Of a stretch of 64,000 bases of DNA, positions 52,654-61,830 are shown piece after piece (the stretch's first letter is position 1; each line of letters begins with the position of its first letter). The notes beneath the pieces are model-generated. The model made no database searches and was not told where the DNA came from. It saw only the letters and a list, made by a program, of their open reading frames with translations. Made by a program: the position numbers and the translations under genes. The stretch is from Silanimonas sp. (GTDB lineage: Bacteria; Pseudomonadota; Gammaproteobacteria; Xanthomonadales; Xanthomonadaceae): NCBI GenBank assembly GCA_026005095.1, contig BPKK01000001.1, positions 248,001 through 312,000 on the forward strand. The letters run 5' to 3'.

Positions 52654-53601
52654 TTAATCGGCAGGGAGGGATTGGTTAACCCGCCGCCCACGCCGGGGCC
52701 GGGAGGCCCGTGGCGGCACCAGGGAGAGCACGTAGTCGATGATGGCGCCGGCGATATCGACCCCCGAGGCGGCCTCGATGCCCTCGAGGCCAGGCGAGGA
52801 GTTCACCTCCAATAGCAGCGGACCGCGGCGTGATCGCAGCAGATCGACACCAGCCACCCCCAAGCCCAACAGCCGGGCCGCCTTCACCGCCACCGCTGCC
52901 TCGGCCTCGTCGAGGTCGGCCAGGGCCGCCCGCCCGCCGCGGTGCAGGTTGGCGCGGAAGTCGCCCGGGGCGGCATGGCGCTGCATGGCCGCCACCACCC
53001 GGTCGCCCACCACGAAGCAGCGCAGGTCGATGCCTTTCGCCTCGCCAATGAACTCCTGCACCAGAAAGTTGGCGTACAGGCCGCGGAAGGCCTCGATCAC
53101 GCTGCGCGAGGCGGCGAGGTCGCGGGCCAGCACCACGCCGCTGCCCTGGGTGCCCTCGTTGAGTTTCACCACGTGCGGGGCCGGCCCCACCATGTCCAGC
53201 AGGGCCGGGGTGTCGTCCGGACTGTCGCCGAAGGCCGTCACCGGCAGGTCGATGCCCTCGGCGGCCAGCAGCTGGTGGCAGCGCAGCTTGTCGCGGGCGC
53301 GCAGGATGGCATCGGCGCTGCTCGGGGTGGCCGCACCCATCAGCTCGAACTGCCGCAGCACCGTGGTGCCGTGGAAGGTAACCGAATGGCCGATGCGAGG
53401 AATCACCACGTCCTGCCGCGGCAGCGGGCGACCCTTGTAGCGCACCTCGAAGGCTCCCGGGGCCACCTTGAGGGCGCAGCGCAGAGGGTCGATCACCCGC
53501 ACCGTGCAGCCGCGCTCGCGGGCGGCTTCCACCAGGCGCTGCGAGGAGTAGAGCGCGGGATTACGCGAGAGCAGGGTGAGCTTGGTCGGCACCGGGGTCA
53601 C
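52654..53601 (-). CDS. rimK: ATP-grasp glutamate ligase RimK
   Basis: A 315-residue ATP-grasp ligase of the RimK family, which adds glutamate residues to the C-terminus of ribosomal protein S6. ATP-grasp motifs are visible: [37 protein letters not shown] and the metal-binding [19 protein letters not shown]. The start is GTG at 53601; a second GTG at 53592 is possible. It begins 41 bases inside the preceding RimB-like gene, so translation is coupled. Some RimK relatives act on other peptides. The tail is basic ([11 protein letters not shown]). Ends at a strong terminator. Confidence 0.92.
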   Translation of the reverse strand: MTPVPTKLTLLSRNPALYSSQRLVEAARERGCTVRVIDPLRCALKVAPGAFEVRYKGRPLPRQDVVIPRIGHSVTFHGTTVLRQFELMGAATPSSADAILRARDKLRCHQLLAAEGIDLPVTAFGDSPDDTPALLDMVGPAPHVVKLNEGTQGSGVVLARDLAASRSVIEAFRGLYANFLVQEFIGEAKGIDLRCFVVGDRVVAAMQRHAAPGDFRANLHRGGRAALADLDEAEAAVAVKAARLLGLGVAGVDLLRSRRGPLLLEVNSSPGLEGIEAASGVDIAGAIIDYVLSLVPPRASRPRRGRRVNQSLPAD

Positions 53602-54040
53602 CGAGGACGAAGGAGCGCGCGGGGTCCACGAGGAAGCGCCCGGCCATGGCGGTGCGGCCGAGCAGCATGGGAAAGAGCATGTTGCGCCGATGCGTCAGGT
53701 TGATTTCGATCGGCCAGTCCTCGCCCGCCAGCCGCAGCGGGGTGAGGATGAAGATGCGCTCGCTGCGGTGGCCGCCGGAATCGGTGACGATGCGGCGGTC
53801 GAGCACCGGCGCCTCGGCCCAATGCGGCGGTCGGCCTTCGCCCGGGGCGAGCAGGAAGCGCACCTGCTCGCGACCAGCCTGGTACCGCGTCTCGATGGCC
53901 TCGACGTGCAGGCAAGAACTGCGCGCGCCGGTATCGATCTTGGCGCGGATGGCAGGCAGGCCGAGGGCCGGCAGGGCCAGCCATTCCCGCCAGCCGAGTA
54001 CGCGGATCGGGGCAGCACCGGGCATCGTGGGGGCGGGCAT
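53561..54040 (-). CDS. RimB-like retropepsin-type protease
   Basis: A 159-residue member of the DUF785/ATP-dependent zinc protease-like family, a retropepsin-like aspartic fold. The signature is [13 protein letters not shown] near residue 35, followed by [24 protein letters not shown] at the end. In Pseudomonas a RimB protease and RimK ligase form the RimABK system that trims and extends S6 tails. Here the genes overlap, which supports that pairing; the RimA phosphodiesterase is not in the window. The ATG at 54040 is chosen over a further one at 54025; neither has a clear ribosome site. Confidence 0.85.
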   Translation of the reverse strand: MPAPTMPGAAPIRVLGWREWLALPALGLPAIRAKIDTGARSSCLHVEAIETRYQAGREQVRFLLAPGEGRPPHWAEAPVLDRRIVTDSGGHRSERIFILTPLRLAGEDWPIEINLTHRRNMLFPMLLGRTAMAGRFLVDPARSFVLGDPGADQAHPALA

Positions 54041-54181
54041 GGGCGGGAGGCGGTGGCGATGCCGGCAGCCTGCCCGAACGGCGTTCCTGCGGCAATGTGC
54101 AGACCTCGGCCTGTGGCCGTTCCTCACCGTGGTGCCCTGACGCGCTTTTCGGCGGTGCGGCTCCCGGTGGCAGCCATCGGC

Positions 54182-54255
54182 TGGAGCGGGTGATGGGAAT
54201 CGAACCCACGTTCACAGCTTGGGAAGCTGTTGTCTTACCATTAGACGACACCCGC
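54182..54255 (-). tRNA. tRNA-Gly (anticodon CCC)
   Basis: On the minus strand a complete cloverleaf is seen: acceptor GCGGGTG/CACCCGC, D arm GTC-TAATGGTAA-GAC, anticodon stem ACAGC/GCTGT with loop TTCCCAA (anticodon CCC), and T arm with GTTCGATTC. The encoded CCA is at 54182-54184. A -10-like CATAAT on the minus strand is at 54266-54271, 11 bases before the 5' end. Confidence 0.93.
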
Positions 54256-54305
54256 GGTGGCGCCGATTATGGGCAAGGCCGCCGCCTCTCCGCAACGCAG
54301 GCCCC

Positions 54306-54506
54306 ATGCAGATCCTCCTGAACGGCGAACTCCACGAGATCGAGGCCGGGCTGAGCCTCGCCGGCCTTCTCGAGCGTTTCGGCTTGACCCAGCGCCGGGT
54401 GGCCATCGAGGTGAACGGCGAGATCGTGCCGCGCAGCCTGCACGCCGGACATGTGCTGCGCGAGGGCGACCGCATCGAGGTGGTGCACGCCCTGGGCGGC
54501 GGCTGA
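54306..54506 (+). CDS. thiS: Sulfur carrier protein ThiS
   Basis: A 66-residue ubiquitin-like sulfur carrier. The C-terminal Gly-Gly (EVVHALGGG) is the thiocarboxylate site needed to donate sulfur to the thiazole of thiamine. The rest ([35 protein letters not shown]) is typical. It is followed after 52 bases by thiG, its partner in thiazole synthesis. There is too little room upstream (about 50 bases, next to the divergent tRNA) for a TPP riboswitch. Confidence 0.95.
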   Translation: MQILLNGELHEIEAGLSLAGLLERFGLTQRRVAIEVNGEIVPRSLHAGHVLREGDRIEVVHALGGG

Positions 54507-54558
54507 ACCGGCGCCGCACAATGCGCCACGGCCGCTCCTGCGGGGCCATAATGGCGCA

Positions 54559-55356
54559 ATGACCCATCTACCCCCGAACGACGACCCGCTCATCATTGCG
54601 GGCAAGCCTTACCGCTCGCGCCTGCTCACCGGCACCGGCAAGTTCAAGGACCTCGAGGAAACCCGCCGCGCCACCGAGGCCGCCGGGGCCGAGATCGTCA
54701 CCGTGGCCATCCGCCGCACGAACATCGGCCAGAACGCCGACGAGCCCAACCTGCTCGACGTGCTGCCGCCGGAGCGCTACACGATCCTGCCGAACACTGC
54801 CGGCTGCTACACCGCCGAGGACGCGGTGCGCACCTGCCGGCTGGCCCGCGAACTGCTCGATGGGCACCGCCTCGTGAAGCTCGAAGTGCTGGGCGATCCG
54901 AAAACTCTCTACCCGCACATGCCGGAGACCCTGAAGGCGGCCGAAATCCTCGTGGCCGAGGGCTTCCAGGTGATGGTGTACTGCACCGACGATCCGATCC
55001 AGGCCAAGCGTCTCGAGGAGATCGGCTGCGTCGCCGTGATGCCGCTGGCAGCCCCGATCGGCTCCGGCCTCGGCATCCAGAACAAGTGGAGCCTGCTCGA
55101 GATCGTCGACAACGCGAAGGTGCCGATCCTGGTCGATGCCGGCGTGGGCACGGCCTCGGATGCGGCGGTAGCGATGGAGCTGGGCTGCGACGGGGTACTG
55201 ATGAACACCGCCATCGCCGGAGCGAAGGACCCAGTGCGGATGGCCTCGGCCATGCGCAAGGCCGTCGAAGCCGGCCGCGAGGCCTTCCGCGCCGGGCGCA
55301 TCCCAAAGAAGCGCTACGCCTCGGCGTCCTCGCCCACCGACGGCCTGTTCTTCTGA
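54559..55356 (+). CDS. thiG: Thiazole synthase ThiG
   Basis: A 265-residue TIM-barrel enzyme. It condenses deoxyxylulose phosphate, dehydroglycine and ThiS thiocarboxylate to form thiamine's thiazole. The Schiff-base lysine is Lys107 in [40 protein letters not shown] and [19 protein letters not shown] are the expected family segments. The ATG at 54559 lacks an obvious ribosome site; a shorter out-of-frame ATG just upstream is not used. It is four bases from trmB, so the trio thiS-thiG-trmB is one operon. Confidence 0.96.
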   Translation: MTHLPPNDDPLIIAGKPYRSRLLTGTGKFKDLEETRRATEAAGAEIVTVAIRRTNIGQNADEPNLLDVLPPERYTILPNTAGCYTAEDAVRTCRLARELLDGHRLVKLEVLGDPKTLYPHMPETLKAAEILVAEGFQVMVYCTDDPIQAKRLEEIGCVAVMPLAAPIGSGLGIQNKWSLLEIVDNAKVPILVDAGVGTASDAAVAMELGCDGVLMNTAIAGAKDPVRMASAMRKAVEAGREAFRAGRIPKKRYASASSPTDGLFF

Positions 55357-55360
55357 GCCG

Positions 55361-56080
55361 ATGGCCGAGCACGCGCCCCTGAAGAAGCCCTTCACCGAGG
55401 TGCCCGGCCAGCGCCAGGTGCGCAGCTTCGTGCTGCGCCAGGGCCGGCTCACGCCGGGGCAGCAGCGGGCGCTCGACGAGCAGTGGCCGCGCTTCGGCCT
55501 CGACTACACCGGCCAGCCGCGCGACCTTGCCACCACCTTCGGCCGCGAGGCGCCACGGGTGGTGGAGATCGGCTTCGGCAATGGCGAGCAGATGCTGTTC
55601 GCCTGCACCAACGAGCCTGAGAAGGACTTCCTCGGCATCGAGGTGCATGCTCCCGGCGTTGGCCGACTGCTGCACGGGGCCGCGGCGCAGGGGCTCGCCA
55701 ACCTGCGCGTGTACTGCCACGACGCGGTGGAGGTGCTGCAGCACGAGCTGGCCGAGGGCTCACTCGACGAGGTGCGCATTTATTTTCCTGATCCCTGGCA
55801 CAAGAAACGCCACCACAAGCGACGCTTGGTGCAACCCGGCTTCGTGGCCCTGCTGGCGGACCGGCTGAAGCCCGGCGGCCTGCTGCACCTCGCCACCGAC
55901 TGGGAGGACTACGCTCGGCAGATGTTCGAGGTCTGCGAGGCCGAGCCGCGGCTGCGCAACCGGGCCGGCCCCGGGCGCGCGGTGGCGCGGCCGCAGTGGC
56001 GGCGGCAGACCCACTTCGAAACCCGCGGACTGAAACTCGGCCACGGGGTCTGGGACCTGCTCTACGACCGCATCGGCTGA
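55361..56080 (+). CDS. trmB: tRNA (guanine-N7-)-methyltransferase
   Basis: A 239-residue SAM-dependent enzyme that makes m7G46 in tRNA. SAM-binding motif [13 protein letters not shown] and the substrate segment [15 protein letters not shown] are intact. The catalytic [15 protein letters not shown] block is present, and [19 protein letters not shown] forms the C-terminus. It starts four bases after thiG. The link is operonic, not functional; both are common housekeeping genes. It ends 15 bases before the DASS transporter. Confidence 0.96.
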   Translation: MAEHAPLKKPFTEVPGQRQVRSFVLRQGRLTPGQQRALDEQWPRFGLDYTGQPRDLATTFGREAPRVVEIGFGNGEQMLFACTNEPEKDFLGIEVHAPGVGRLLHGAAAQGLANLRVYCHDAVEVLQHELAEGSLDEVRIYFPDPWHKKRHHKRRLVQPGFVALLADRLKPGGLLHLATDWEDYARQMFEVCEAEPRLRNRAGPGRAVARPQWRRQTHFETRGLKLGHGVWDLLYDRIG

Positions 56081-56095
56081 CGGGGAGCAGGACGC

Positions 56096-57955
56096 ATGGA
56101 GAACGCCGGGCTCGCACTGACCACCGACATGCTGGTGGTGCTGGGGCTGGTCGGCTTCACCATGCTGATGTTCATGATGGAGCGCATCCGCGCCGATGCC
56201 ACCGCACTGGTGGTGCTGGTGGCGCTGGGCCTGTTCGGCATCGTGCCGGCCACGCAGCTCTTCGACGGCTTCGCCGGCAACGCGGTGATCAGCCTGATGG
56301 CCACCATGGTGCTCGGTGCCGGGCTCGACCGCACCGGCGTGCTGAACCGCCTCGCGGTGAACCTGCTGCGCTGGTCGAAGGGCATGGAATCGCGGCTGCT
56401 GCTGCTAGCCTCGGGCACCGGCGCCCTGCTCTCGGCCTTCATGCAGAACCCGGCGGTGACCTCACTGATGCTGCCGGTGGCCTCGCGGCTCTCCGGCCGC
56501 ACCGGCATCGCCCTGGCCCGCCTGCTGCTGCCGATCGCCGCCGCCATCATCATGGGCGGCACCCTCACCATGGTGGGCAGCTCGCCGCTGATCTTGCTCA
56601 ACGACCTGCTGGCCGCCGCCAACCGCAACCTGCCACCGGGCGCGGCCGCACTCCACCCGCTACCGATGCTGGCGCCGCTGCCGATCGGCCTGCTGCTGGT
56701 GGCGGCCGGGCTGGCCTACTGGCACTTCGGCGCCTGCCGCTGGCTGCCGGAAGAGGACGCCAAGGGCGTGGCCCCGGGCCGCACCGACAGCTATTTTGCC
56801 CAGACCTACGGCATCAGCGGCGAGCTGTGGGAGCTCACCCTCACCGCCGACAGCCCGTTGGTGGGCAGTTCGGTGGCCGAGGCCGAGCAGCAGCCCGATG
56901 CCCCCTTGCTGCTGGCGCTCGCCGCCAACAATGAGACTCGCCTCGCCCCGCCGGGCGACGAGCGCCTGTGGGTGGGCAGCGTGATTGGGGTGATGGGCGA
57001 ACGCCAGGCCATCCACGATTACGCCCAGCGCAACCTGCTGCGTGTCTCGAGCCGCCTCAAGCACTTTGCCGACCTCTTCAATCCGGCGCGCGCCGGTATT
57101 TCTGAAGCGGTGATCCCGCCGACCTCGCGCTTCATCGGCCGCCCGCCAGAGGAACTGCGGCTGCGCAAGCGTGCCGGTATCAGCCTTCTTGCGATCAACC
57201 GCGAGGGCCAGGTCTGGCGCGAGAACCTGCGCCGCATCCCACTCAAGGCCGGCGATCTGCTGGTATTCCACAGCATCTGGTCGGACCTGGCGCAGGCGGC
57301 GGAATCGCGCGATTTCGTGGTGGTCACCGACTACCCCAAGGCCGAGCAGCGGCCGCACAAGCTGTGGTGGGCGGTGGGCATCTTCGTGGCCACCATGCTG
57401 CTCGCCTTCAGCACCCTGGTGCCGGTACCGCTGGCCCTGATGACCGGTGCCACCGCCCTGCTGGTGACCGGGGTGCTGGACATGGACGAGGCCTATCAGG
57501 CCATCAGCTGGAAGACGGTCTTCCTGATGGCCTGCCTGATCCCGCTGGGCTGGGCCATGGACTCGACCGGTGCCGCGAACTGGGTAGCCCAGCACACCCT
57601 CGCCCGGCTCGGCGAAGGCACCCCGGTGTGGGCCCTGGAATTCGCGCTGGGCCTGCTCACCGCGCTGTTCGGGCTGGTGGTAGGCAATGTGGGGGCCACC
57701 GTCATCATGGTGCCGATGGCAATCAACCTCGCGCTGGCAGGCGGCGGCAACCCGGCGAGCTTCGCCCTGATCGCCGCGCTCTCGGCCTCGAACAACTTCC
57801 TCTCCGCCTCGAACCCGGTGCTGGCCATGGTGACCGGCCCGGCCGGCTACACCCCGCGCGACTATCTGCGCACTGGCCTGCCGCTGATGCTCGTCTACCT
57901 CGTGATCGTGGTGGCGGCGGTGAACGTGTTGGAACGCTTTCTCTGGCCGGGGTGA
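56096..57955 (+). CDS. DASS/SLC13-family transporter with TrkA-C domains
   Basis: A 619-residue membrane protein of the divalent anion:Na+ symporter type. Roughly eleven hydrophobic helices surround a central soluble insert (about residues 225-400). The insert holds two TrkA_C-like domains (ELTLTADSPLVGSSVAEAE, AGISEAVIPPTSRFIGRPPEELRL). SNN-type helix-turn signatures are present: SLMATMVLGAG and AALSASNNFLSASNPVLAM near the end. The substrate could be a dicarboxylate, citrate or sulfate; the sequence does not decide. The TrkA_C insert suggests a regulatory site for small ligands. Probably transcribed from the thi-trmB operon or its own weak promoter. Confidence 0.88.
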   Translation: MENAGLALTTDMLVVLGLVGFTMLMFMMERIRADATALVVLVALGLFGIVPATQLFDGFAGNAVISLMATMVLGAGLDRTGVLNRLAVNLLRWSKGMESRLLLLASGTGALLSAFMQNPAVTSLMLPVASRLSGRTGIALARLLLPIAAAIIMGGTLTMVGSSPLILLNDLLAAANRNLPPGAAALHPLPMLAPLPIGLLLVAAGLAYWHFGACRWLPEEDAKGVAPGRTDSYFAQTYGISGELWELTLTADSPLVGSSVAEAEQQPDAPLLLALAANNETRLAPPGDERLWVGSVIGVMGERQAIHDYAQRNLLRVSSRLKHFADLFNPARAGISEAVIPPTSRFIGRPPEELRLRKRAGISLLAINREGQVWRENLRRIPLKAGDLLVFHSIWSDLAQAAESRDFVVVTDYPKAEQRPHKLWWAVGIFVATMLLAFSTLVPVPLALMTGATALLVTGVLDMDEAYQAISWKTVFLMACLIPLGWAMDSTGAANWVAQHTLARLGEGTPVWALEFALGLLTALFGLVVGNVGATVIMVPMAINLALAGGGNPASFALIAALSASNNFLSASNPVLAMVTGPAGYTPRDYLRTGLPLMLVYLVIVVAAVNVLERFLWPG

Positions 57956-58022
57956 CGAAAGAGCGAAGAACCGTGCTAGGGTCGGCGCATCGCCCGCTTC
58001 ACGCGGCTGTCACGGAACGCCC

Positions 58023-58505
58023 ATGGCACGGTCCGGCCCCGACAGGCTCCGCCGCCTCGAGCTCGCCCTGCTCGGGCTCGGTGCGCTCGCCTCGGCCGCC
58101 CTGCTCCTGGTGAAGGCCTGCGGCGGTCTTGCGCCGCTCGCCGGGCGGATGGAACTGCCCGGCGTGCAACTCACCTTGTACGTCGCGAAACTGGCCCTGA
58201 CCGAAACCGCCCTGCTCGCGCCCCACTTGGTGCTCGGCCTGCTGGGCCGGGCCCTGCTGCGGGAAACCCGGCAGCGGCGCTACCGCTGGGCCGGGCTGCT
58301 GCTGTCGGCGGTGGCCAGCCTGGGCGTGGTGGCCATGCTGGCGGCCGGCCTGGTGGCGATCGACCTCGAGGATGCGCTGGACCGGCTGGTGGCCGGGGTG
58401 GTGCCGGCCCTGATACTGCTGGCCGGCTGCGCCTTGGCCTACGGCGCACTCATCTGGCGGGCCCAGCACGCCCGGCTGGAACCCTTCAGCGCCCCGGAAT
58501 CTTGA
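58023..58505 (+). CDS. Small four-helix membrane protein, unknown
   Basis: A 160-residue protein with four hydrophobic helices (about residues 12-32, 48-80, 88-108 and 118-140). It has no recognised family and no catalytic motif. The ATG at 58023 gives a basic N-terminus (MARSGPDRLRRLE) consistent with inside-positive topology. Its end overlaps the Rieske gene on the other strand by 20 bases. A 67-base gap separates it from the transporter. Confidence 0.6.
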   Translation: MARSGPDRLRRLELALLGLGALASAALLLVKACGGLAPLAGRMELPGVQLTLYVAKLALTETALLAPHLVLGLLGRALLRETRQRRYRWAGLLLSAVASLGVVAMLAAGLVAIDLEDALDRLVAGVVPALILLAGCALAYGALIWRAQHARLEPFSAPES

Positions 58506-58836
58506 CCCGCCAGCCCGCCGGCACCGGGCGTACCTCAAGGGCGGCCAGCGCCCCGCCACGGCCCGGCCCGTCCACGCAAACCCCATCCTCGAGGCGGATC
58601 TGGGCGCCGTGGGCGGCGCAGACCAGACGGCCCGCCTGGCGCAGGAACTTCCCCGGCACGTAATCCAGCCGCCGCCCGGCGTGCGGGCAGGCGTTGTGCC
58701 AGACCCGAAGCTCGGCCCCACGCCGGAGGGCGATCACCGGGCGGGGGCCGTCCGCCGCCGGCAGCTCGAGGGCCACCGGCTGGTCCTCCGGCACGCTGGC
58801 CGGCTCGATTAACACTTCGCTTACGTCCGCCCCCAT
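58486..58836 (-). CDS. Rieske [2Fe-2S] ferredoxin-like protein
   Basis: A 116-residue Rieske-type protein. The cluster ligands are CPHAG (Cys-x-His) and CAAHG (Cys-x-x-His), separated by 16 residues, as in small Rieske ferredoxins of NirD or dioxygenase type. It has no signal or membrane segment, so it is a soluble electron carrier. The ATG at 58836 has GGAG at the right spacing; an ATG at 58848 lies too near it. No partner oxygenase is encoded nearby, so its redox partner is unknown. Confidence 0.88.
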   Translation of the reverse strand: MGADVSEVLIEPASVPEDQPVALELPAADGPRPVIALRRGAELRVWHNACPHAGRRLDYVPGKFLRQAGRLVCAAHGAQIRLEDGVCVDGPGRGGALAALEVRPVPAGWRVKIPGR

Positions 58837-58881
58837 GGCTCCGTCCATACTCCGCAACCCGCCCATTGTCGCATTCCTGAC

Positions 58882-59142
58882 ATGACCGGTTTCTTCGCCC
58901 GCTTCCACCGCTTCCGCCCCAGCCGGCCGCGCCACCCGCTGCTGCGCCTGCTGCTGGCCATGCTCGGCATCGTCCTGCTGATGCTGCTGGTGCTGGGCGG
59001 AGTGGTCGTGGGCCTCGGCATGCTGGCCTTCCGGGCGCTGCAGTCCCTACTTCGCCGCCGTGCCGCCGTGAAGCCGGTCGGTTCGGTGCTCGAGGGCGAG
59101 TACCGGGTGGTCGAAGCCCGCGGCCTGCCCCAGACCCGGTGA
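58882..59142 (+). CDS. Small single-helix membrane protein
   Basis: An 86-residue protein. A basic N-terminus is followed by one long hydrophobic helix (about residues 22-52, LLLAMLGIVLLMLLVLGGVVVG), and a polar tail. It has no recognised family. It overlaps the next gene, a fumarylacetoacetase-family enzyme, by four bases (GTGA). It is divergent from the Rieske gene across 45 bases. Confidence 0.6.
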   Translation: MTGFFARFHRFRPSRPRHPLLRLLLAMLGIVLLMLLVLGGVVVGLGMLAFRALQSLLRRRAAVKPVGSVLEGEYRVVEARGLPQTR

Positions 59143-59831
59143 GCGCCCTGGCCTTCCCGGCGCCGGCGCTGCCCTGCCTGCCGGTTCTCGGCAGCCAAGT
59201 GGTCTTCCCGGTGCACCGTATCTACTGCGTGGGCCGCAACTTCGCCGACCACGCCCGCGAGATGGGCGCTCCGGTGGAGCGCGGCACGCCGACGATTTTC
59301 ATGAAACCGGCCGATGCCGCCTGGCTGGCTCCGGAGGTGCCCTACCCGCCCGGCACCGGCGACCTGCACCACGAGGTGGAGATGGTGCTGGCCCTGGGCC
59401 GCGATGCCGGGGGCCCGATCCGCCGCGAGGAAGCCTTGGAATTCGTGTACGCCCATGGCGTGGGCCTCGATCTCACCCGCCGTGACCTGCAGGCGGTGGC
59501 GAAGGAGAAGCGCCTGCCCTGGGACGTGGCCAAGGGCTTCGACGCCTCGGCCCCGGTCTCGGCTCTGCGCCCGGTGGCGGGCCACGGCCATCCGGGGCCG
59601 GAAACCGTGCTGTCGCTGGAAGTGAACGGCCAGCGGCGGCAGCGCTCGACGCTGGGAGAAATGCTGTTCAGCGTCGAGGACATCCTCGTGCATCTTTCCG
59701 GTCTGTTCCAACTGCGCGCGGGCGATCTCGTGTTCATGGGCACCCCCGCCGGCGTCGCCGCGCTGCAGCGCGGCGACCGCTTCCATGCCCGGCTGGAAGG
59801 CGTCGCCGAGCTCGCCGGCCGCATCGCCTGA
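59139..59831 (+). CDS. Fumarylacetoacetate hydrolase family protein
   Basis: A 230-residue FAH-fold enzyme. Metal-ligand acids are visible in GDLHHEVEMVLALG (Glu, Glu) and HGVGLDLTRRDLQ (Asp). IYCVGRNFADHAREM and KGFDASAPVS are hallmark segments of the YcgM/FAHD1-like group, which includes oxaloacetate decarboxylase and acylpyruvase activities. The exact substrate is not decided. The start is GTG at 59139, overlapping the small membrane protein stop. It ends 111 bases before mscL. Confidence 0.9.
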   Translation: MSALAFPAPALPCLPVLGSQVVFPVHRIYCVGRNFADHAREMGAPVERGTPTIFMKPADAAWLAPEVPYPPGTGDLHHEVEMVLALGRDAGGPIRREEALEFVYAHGVGLDLTRRDLQAVAKEKRLPWDVAKGFDASAPVSALRPVAGHGHPGPETVLSLEVNGQRRQRSTLGEMLFSVEDILVHLSGLFQLRAGDLVFMGTPAGVAALQRGDRFHARLEGVAELAGRIA

Positions 59832-59942
59832 GTCGGCTCCCGTCCGCGCACCATACGCGCCCCGCTGGCCTGCCCCCGACGCAAACGCTACCCTCGCCCA
59901 GGTGCCCTCGAGGCGCCTTCCTTCCCCACACGAGGACATCCC

Positions 59943-60359
59943 ATGGGCATGCTGTCGGAGTTCAAGGAATTCGCCCTACGCGGCAACGTCGTCGACCTCG
60001 CGGTCGGCGTGGTGATCGGCGCCGCCTTCGGCAAGATCGTCTCCAGCCTGGTCAGCGACGTGCTCATGCCGCCGATCGGCTGGCTCATCGGCAACATCGA
60101 TTTTTCCGAGCTCGAATGGGTGCTGCAGGCGGCCGGCACCGCCGCCGACGGCAGCCAGATCGCCGCGGTGTCGATCAAGTACGGCCTGTTCCTCAATGCC
60201 CTGGTGCAGTTCACCATCGTGGCCTTCGCCATCTTCCTCGTGGTCAAGGCGATCAACCGCCTGCGCAATGCCACGCCGCCGGCCCCGGCCGCGCCGCCCG
60301 AGCCGAGTGAGGAGGTGAAGCTGCTCACCGAGATCCGCGACGCGCTGAAGGCAAAGTAA
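59943..60359 (+). CDS. mscL: Large-conductance mechanosensitive channel
   Basis: A 138-residue MscL, a pentameric emergency-release channel that opens under membrane tension. The N-terminal amphipathic helix ([20 protein letters not shown]), TM1 with [17 protein letters not shown] and TM2 ([22 protein letters not shown]) are intact. A charged C-terminal helix ([17 protein letters not shown]) closes it. Length is typical. It is followed after five bases by the M28 peptidase gene. Confidence 0.97.
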   Translation: MGMLSEFKEFALRGNVVDLAVGVVIGAAFGKIVSSLVSDVLMPPIGWLIGNIDFSELEWVLQAAGTAADGSQIAAVSIKYGLFLNALVQFTIVAFAIFLVVKAINRLRNATPPAPAAPPEPSEEVKLLTEIRDALKAK

Positions 60360-60364
60360 GCGCG

Positions 60365-61816
60365 ATGCGATGCCTGCTCCGTTCCCTGTGTGGCGGGCTG
60401 CTGCTCGCCGCCCTGCCGCTCTTCGCCCCCGCCCTGCCCGCCGCGGAGGCGGCAAGCGGGCTCGGTGAGGCCGCGCTGCGTACCGCCGAAACCTTGCGCG
60501 ATGGAGCGCTGGCGGGCAGCCCGGCCTTCGCCCTCGCCGAGGAGATCACCCTGATCGGACCGCGGCTGGCCGGCACCGAGGCCGACCACCGCGCCGTACG
60601 CTGGGCCGAAGCGCGGATGCGGGCCCTGGGCTTCGATCGTGTGCAGTTGCAAGAGGTGCAGTTCCCCTTCTGGCAGCGCGGTTACGAGCACGGCGAAATC
60701 GTGGCCCCGGCGCCGCAGCCGCTCACCCTCAGCCTGCTTGGCGGCTCGGTGGGCACCGGCGGCCGGCCGCTGGAGGCCGAGGTGGTGGCCTTCGACAGCC
60801 TGGCCGCACTGGAAGCCGCGCCGGAGGGCAGCCTGGCGGGCAAAATCGCCTTCATCGCCTACCGCATGGGCCGCGCACGCGATGGGTCCGGCTACGGCGC
60901 GGCGGTGGGCGCGCGCTCGAACGGCGCCTCGGTGGCCGCCCGCAAGGGCGCGGTGGCCCTGCTGATCCGCTCCATCGGCACCTCCAGCCGGCGCTTCGCC
61001 CACACCGGGCAGATGCGCTACGCCGAGGACGTGCCGAAGATTCCGGCCGCGGCGCTCTCCAGCCCCGATGCCGACCAGCTGCTGCGCTTGCTGGCCCGCG
61101 GCGAGACGGTGCGGGTGCGCCTCGACCTGGTGGCCGGCGTCGGCGGCATGGGCCGCAGCTGGAACGTGATCGGCGACGTACTGGGCCGCGAACGCCCGGA
61201 CGAATTCGTGGTCATCGGCGGCCACCTCGACTCCTGGGACCGAGGCACCGGGGCGCTGGACGATGCCGCCGGCGTGGCCATCACCCTGGCCGCCGGTGCC
61301 GCCATCGCCGCCCTGCCCGAGCGTCCGCGCCGCAGCGTGCGGGTGATCGCGTGGGCCAGCGAGGAGAACGGCCTGTGGGGCGCGCGCGAATACGCCCGCA
61401 GCGTGGGCAGCCGCTGGCCCAGCCACCAGGTGGCGGCGGAGAGCGATTTCGGCGCCGGGCGCATCTATGCCCTGCGCGCCGGGGCCGCGCCCGCGGCCTG
61501 GCCGGTGCTGCGCGCCATCGGTGGCGTGCTCTCGCCGCTCGGCATCGTGGTGGAGGACACCGGCGGCGGTCCCGGGCCGGATGTCGGGCCACTGGTGGCG
61601 CTCGGCGTCCCCTGGGCACAGCTGGCGCAGGACGGCAGCGACTACTTCGATTTCCACCATACCCCGGACGACACGCTCGACAAGCTCGAGCCGGCGGCGC
61701 TCGACCAGCAGGTGGCAGCCTATGCGGCCTTCGCCTACCTCGCGGCCGAGACCTTGGTGGACTTCGGCGAGGCACCGAAGGCTGCACCGGCGCCGCCTCC
61801 GGCCGCCTCGCGCTGA
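60365..61816 (+). CDS. M28 family zinc peptidase
   Basis: A 483-residue exported peptidase with signal peptide LCGGLLLAALPLFAPALPAAEA. A PA-type insert (about residues 130-230) is followed by the M28 catalytic domain. Zinc ligands are in order: His/Asp in VIGGHLDSWDRG, Asp in GALDDAAGVAI, catalytic Glu pair in WASEENGLWGA, Asp in VAAESDFGAG, and His in FDFHHTPDDT. All are intact. It resembles the PSMA/carboxypeptidase Q type and likely removes N-terminal residues from peptides in the periplasm or outside. It is five bases from mscL, sharing a transcript without a functional link. Confidence 0.9.
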   Translation: MRCLLRSLCGGLLLAALPLFAPALPAAEAASGLGEAALRTAETLRDGALAGSPAFALAEEITLIGPRLAGTEADHRAVRWAEARMRALGFDRVQLQEVQFPFWQRGYEHGEIVAPAPQPLTLSLLGGSVGTGGRPLEAEVVAFDSLAALEAAPEGSLAGKIAFIAYRMGRARDGSGYGAAVGARSNGASVAARKGAVALLIRSIGTSSRRFAHTGQMRYAEDVPKIPAAALSSPDADQLLRLLARGETVRVRLDLVAGVGGMGRSWNVIGDVLGRERPDEFVVIGGHLDSWDRGTGALDDAAGVAITLAAGAAIAALPERPRRSVRVIAWASEENGLWGAREYARSVGSRWPSHQVAAESDFGAGRIYALRAGAAPAAWPVLRAIGGVLSPLGIVVEDTGGGPGPDVGPLVALGVPWAQLAQDGSDYFDFHHTPDDTLDKLEPAALDQQVAAYAAFAYLAAETLVDFGEAPKAAPAPPPAASR

Positions 61817-61830
61817 AAGTCCCGGGGCCT

